Origin: UBA11524 sp964464815
GTDB taxonomy: Bacteria > Bacillota > Clostridia > Christensenellales > Aristaeellaceae
Length of the DNA stretch: 30,558 bases
Direction of reading: 5' to 3'
Assembly: GCA_964464815.1 (NCBI GenBank)
Contig: CAYXHF010000032.1
Location: 1 to 30,558 of the forward strand
Below, in pieces: positions 29,606 to 30,558 of the stretch (positions within the stretch are counted from its first letter, which is position 1; the number at the start of each line of letters is the position of its first letter). A program made the position numbers and the translations under genes. The notes beneath the pieces were generated by a model, which ran no database searches, was not told the origin of the DNA, and saw only the letters and a list, made by a program, of their open reading frames with translations.

Positions 29606-30558
29606 ACATGGATTCCTTCAGTTCCACAATGCGCTTCTCTACCTGCTCAGCTTTCTGCTGATTCATCGCCAGCTTCGCTTTCTCTTGCTCCACTAGCGCC
29701 GCGGGTGCTTTACTGATAAATCCTTGATTGTTCAGTTTTCCTTCCGCACGGGCAATTTCCTTCTGGATGTTCTCCAGCTCCTTCGTCAGACGCGCGATTT
29801 CCTTCTCAAAGTCCACCAAATCGCCAAGCGGAATGTATAGCGTGCATGCCTTCGTCACCGCAGAAACCGTCTTTTCCGTCACGTCGTTGCTGCTGGTGAT
29901 GAGCGTCGTCTCGCTTGCACCCGCCAGACGCTGGAAGTACTGGCCTGCCTGCGCAAGCGTGTCTGCCCAGCCCTGCACCGGCAATAGCATCAGATGCGTG
30001 CGCTTGCCAGCGGCCACGTTCATCTCCGCACGTAGATTGCGGATGGTGCGGATGATTTCCATGATGCCTTCCATGTGGGCTTCTTCCTCGGGGAAGTCAA
30101 GCTCCGGCTTCACTTCCGGCCAAGCCTTGAGCATCAGGAAGCCTTCGCTGCCGGGAAGGAACTTGTAGACCTGCTCCGTCAGGAACGGCATGAAGGGATG
30201 CAGTAGCTTCAGCAGACCTTCCAGCACGTACAGCAGCACGCCCTGCACAGCCTTCTTCGCCACCGGATCATCGCCGTTCAGACGGCTCTTCGCCAGCTCA
30301 ATGTACCAGTCGCAGAATTCGCTCCATGCGAAATCGTAGATGCGATCGGCCGCCAGACCAAACTCGCCTTCCTCCATGTTGCCGGAGATGGTGCGCGTCG
30401 CCGCCTGGAAGCGGGAGAGAATCCACTGGTCAGCCGCCGTCAGATTCGTGGTGTCCAGCGGCACATGCTCCGTCACGTTCATCAGAACGAAGCGGCTGGC
30501 ATTCCAAATCTTGTTGGCGAAGTTGCGGGCAGATTCCACGCGCGCCGGAATGTAGCGC
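29604..30558 (-). CDS. valS: Valine-tRNA ligase, C-terminal part
   Basis: Charges tRNA-Val with valine. About 317 C-terminal residues are in the window, and the gene runs off the right edge, so HIGH, KMSKS and the editing domain are outside it. Visible are RNFANKIWNASRFVLMN, the class I anticodon-binding helical bundle (LSRFQAATRTI, FAWSEFCDWYIELAKSRL, LLKLLHPFMPFLTEQVY) and the ValRS C-terminal coiled coil rich in Lys and Glu (about the last 65 residues, LVDFEKEIARLTKELENIQ onward). The frame is open to the edge, so the GTG at 30539 is internal and not a start. Confidence 0.96.
   Translation of the reverse strand, partial: RYIPARVESARNFANKIWNASRFVLMNVTEHVPLDTTNLTAADQWILSRFQAATRTISGNMEEGEFGLAADRIYDFAWSEFCDWYIELAKSRLNGDDPVAKKAVQGVLLYVLEGLLKLLHPFMPFLTEQVYKFLPGSEGFLMLKAWPEVKPELDFPEEEAHMEGIMEIIRTIRNLRAEMNVAAGKRTHLMLLPVQGWADTLAQAGQYFQRLAGASETTLITSSNDVTEKTVSAVTKACTLYIPLGDLVDFEKEIARLTKELENIQKEIARAEGKLNNQGFISKAPAALVEQEKAKLAMNQQKAEQVEKRIVELKESM

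Noticed and set aside
28618..29661. 347-codon frame across the palindromic element (and a 207-codon frame at 28739-29362)
   Set aside because: The frame stays open only because the direct repeats have lengths divisible by three. The product is low-complexity and covers hairpins, and the frame runs past the element into the valS 3' end.

Overview
The window reads as chromosomal DNA from a GC-rich, probably endospore-forming member of the Clostridia (gut-type Firmicutes). The evidence is the DnaD/DnaI-type replication genes, a BofC-like protein behind a sigma-G-like promoter, a WalR-type operator, TagGH-like ABC export genes and Firmicute-style ribosome binding sites. The assignment to class is inference; no 16S gene is present. 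Most genes lie on the minus strand and both ends cut through genes (pckA on the left, valS on the right).

Layout. 1-6,455: energy metabolism. ATP-type PEP carboxykinase (partial) lies next to a five-gene biotin-dependent cluster: an acyl-CoA carboxyltransferase, OadG-like, biotin carrier, OadB-like Na+-translocating subunit, and a PycB/OadA-type carboxyltransferase. Two different carboxyltransferases share one biotin carrier and one sodium pump. 6,587-8,742: dnaX and a small DUF2500-type membrane protein behind a near-consensus promoter. 8,858-9,111: tRNA-Ala(CGC) with its own promoter, then interlocked convergent terminators. 9,131-17,930: a secreted FN3/SH3b protein, and upstream of it an export operon (GT2-HAD fusion, pyruvyl transferase, ABC permease, ABC ATPase). 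18,046-20,808: a secreted protein with eight peptidoglycan-binding repeats, whose promoter carries a perfect WalR box. 20,897-25,737: a HAD phosphatase, the BofC-like gene, a second pyruvyl-transferase-family gene, an RluA-type pseudouridine synthase, and overlapping birA-acpS. 25,740-28,612: a replication operon (dnaD-like, dnaI-like, ArsC/Spx-like). 28,648-29,518: a gene-free 871-bp element with ~205-bp inverted arms around two ~220-bp direct repeats. 29,604-30,558: valS 3' part.

Links between genes. PckA and the carboxyltransferase cluster both work around oxaloacetate, pyruvate and acyl-CoA carboxyl groups. BirA would biotinylate the carrier in that cluster. The export operon, the FN3/SH3b protein and the peptidoglycan-binding protein all point to building and remodelling the cell envelope. 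The strongest points for follow-up are the palindromic element near the right end, the WalR box, the sigma-G-like promoter, the dual-carboxyltransferase sodium pump and the conserved C-terminal domain of the peptidoglycan-binding protein.
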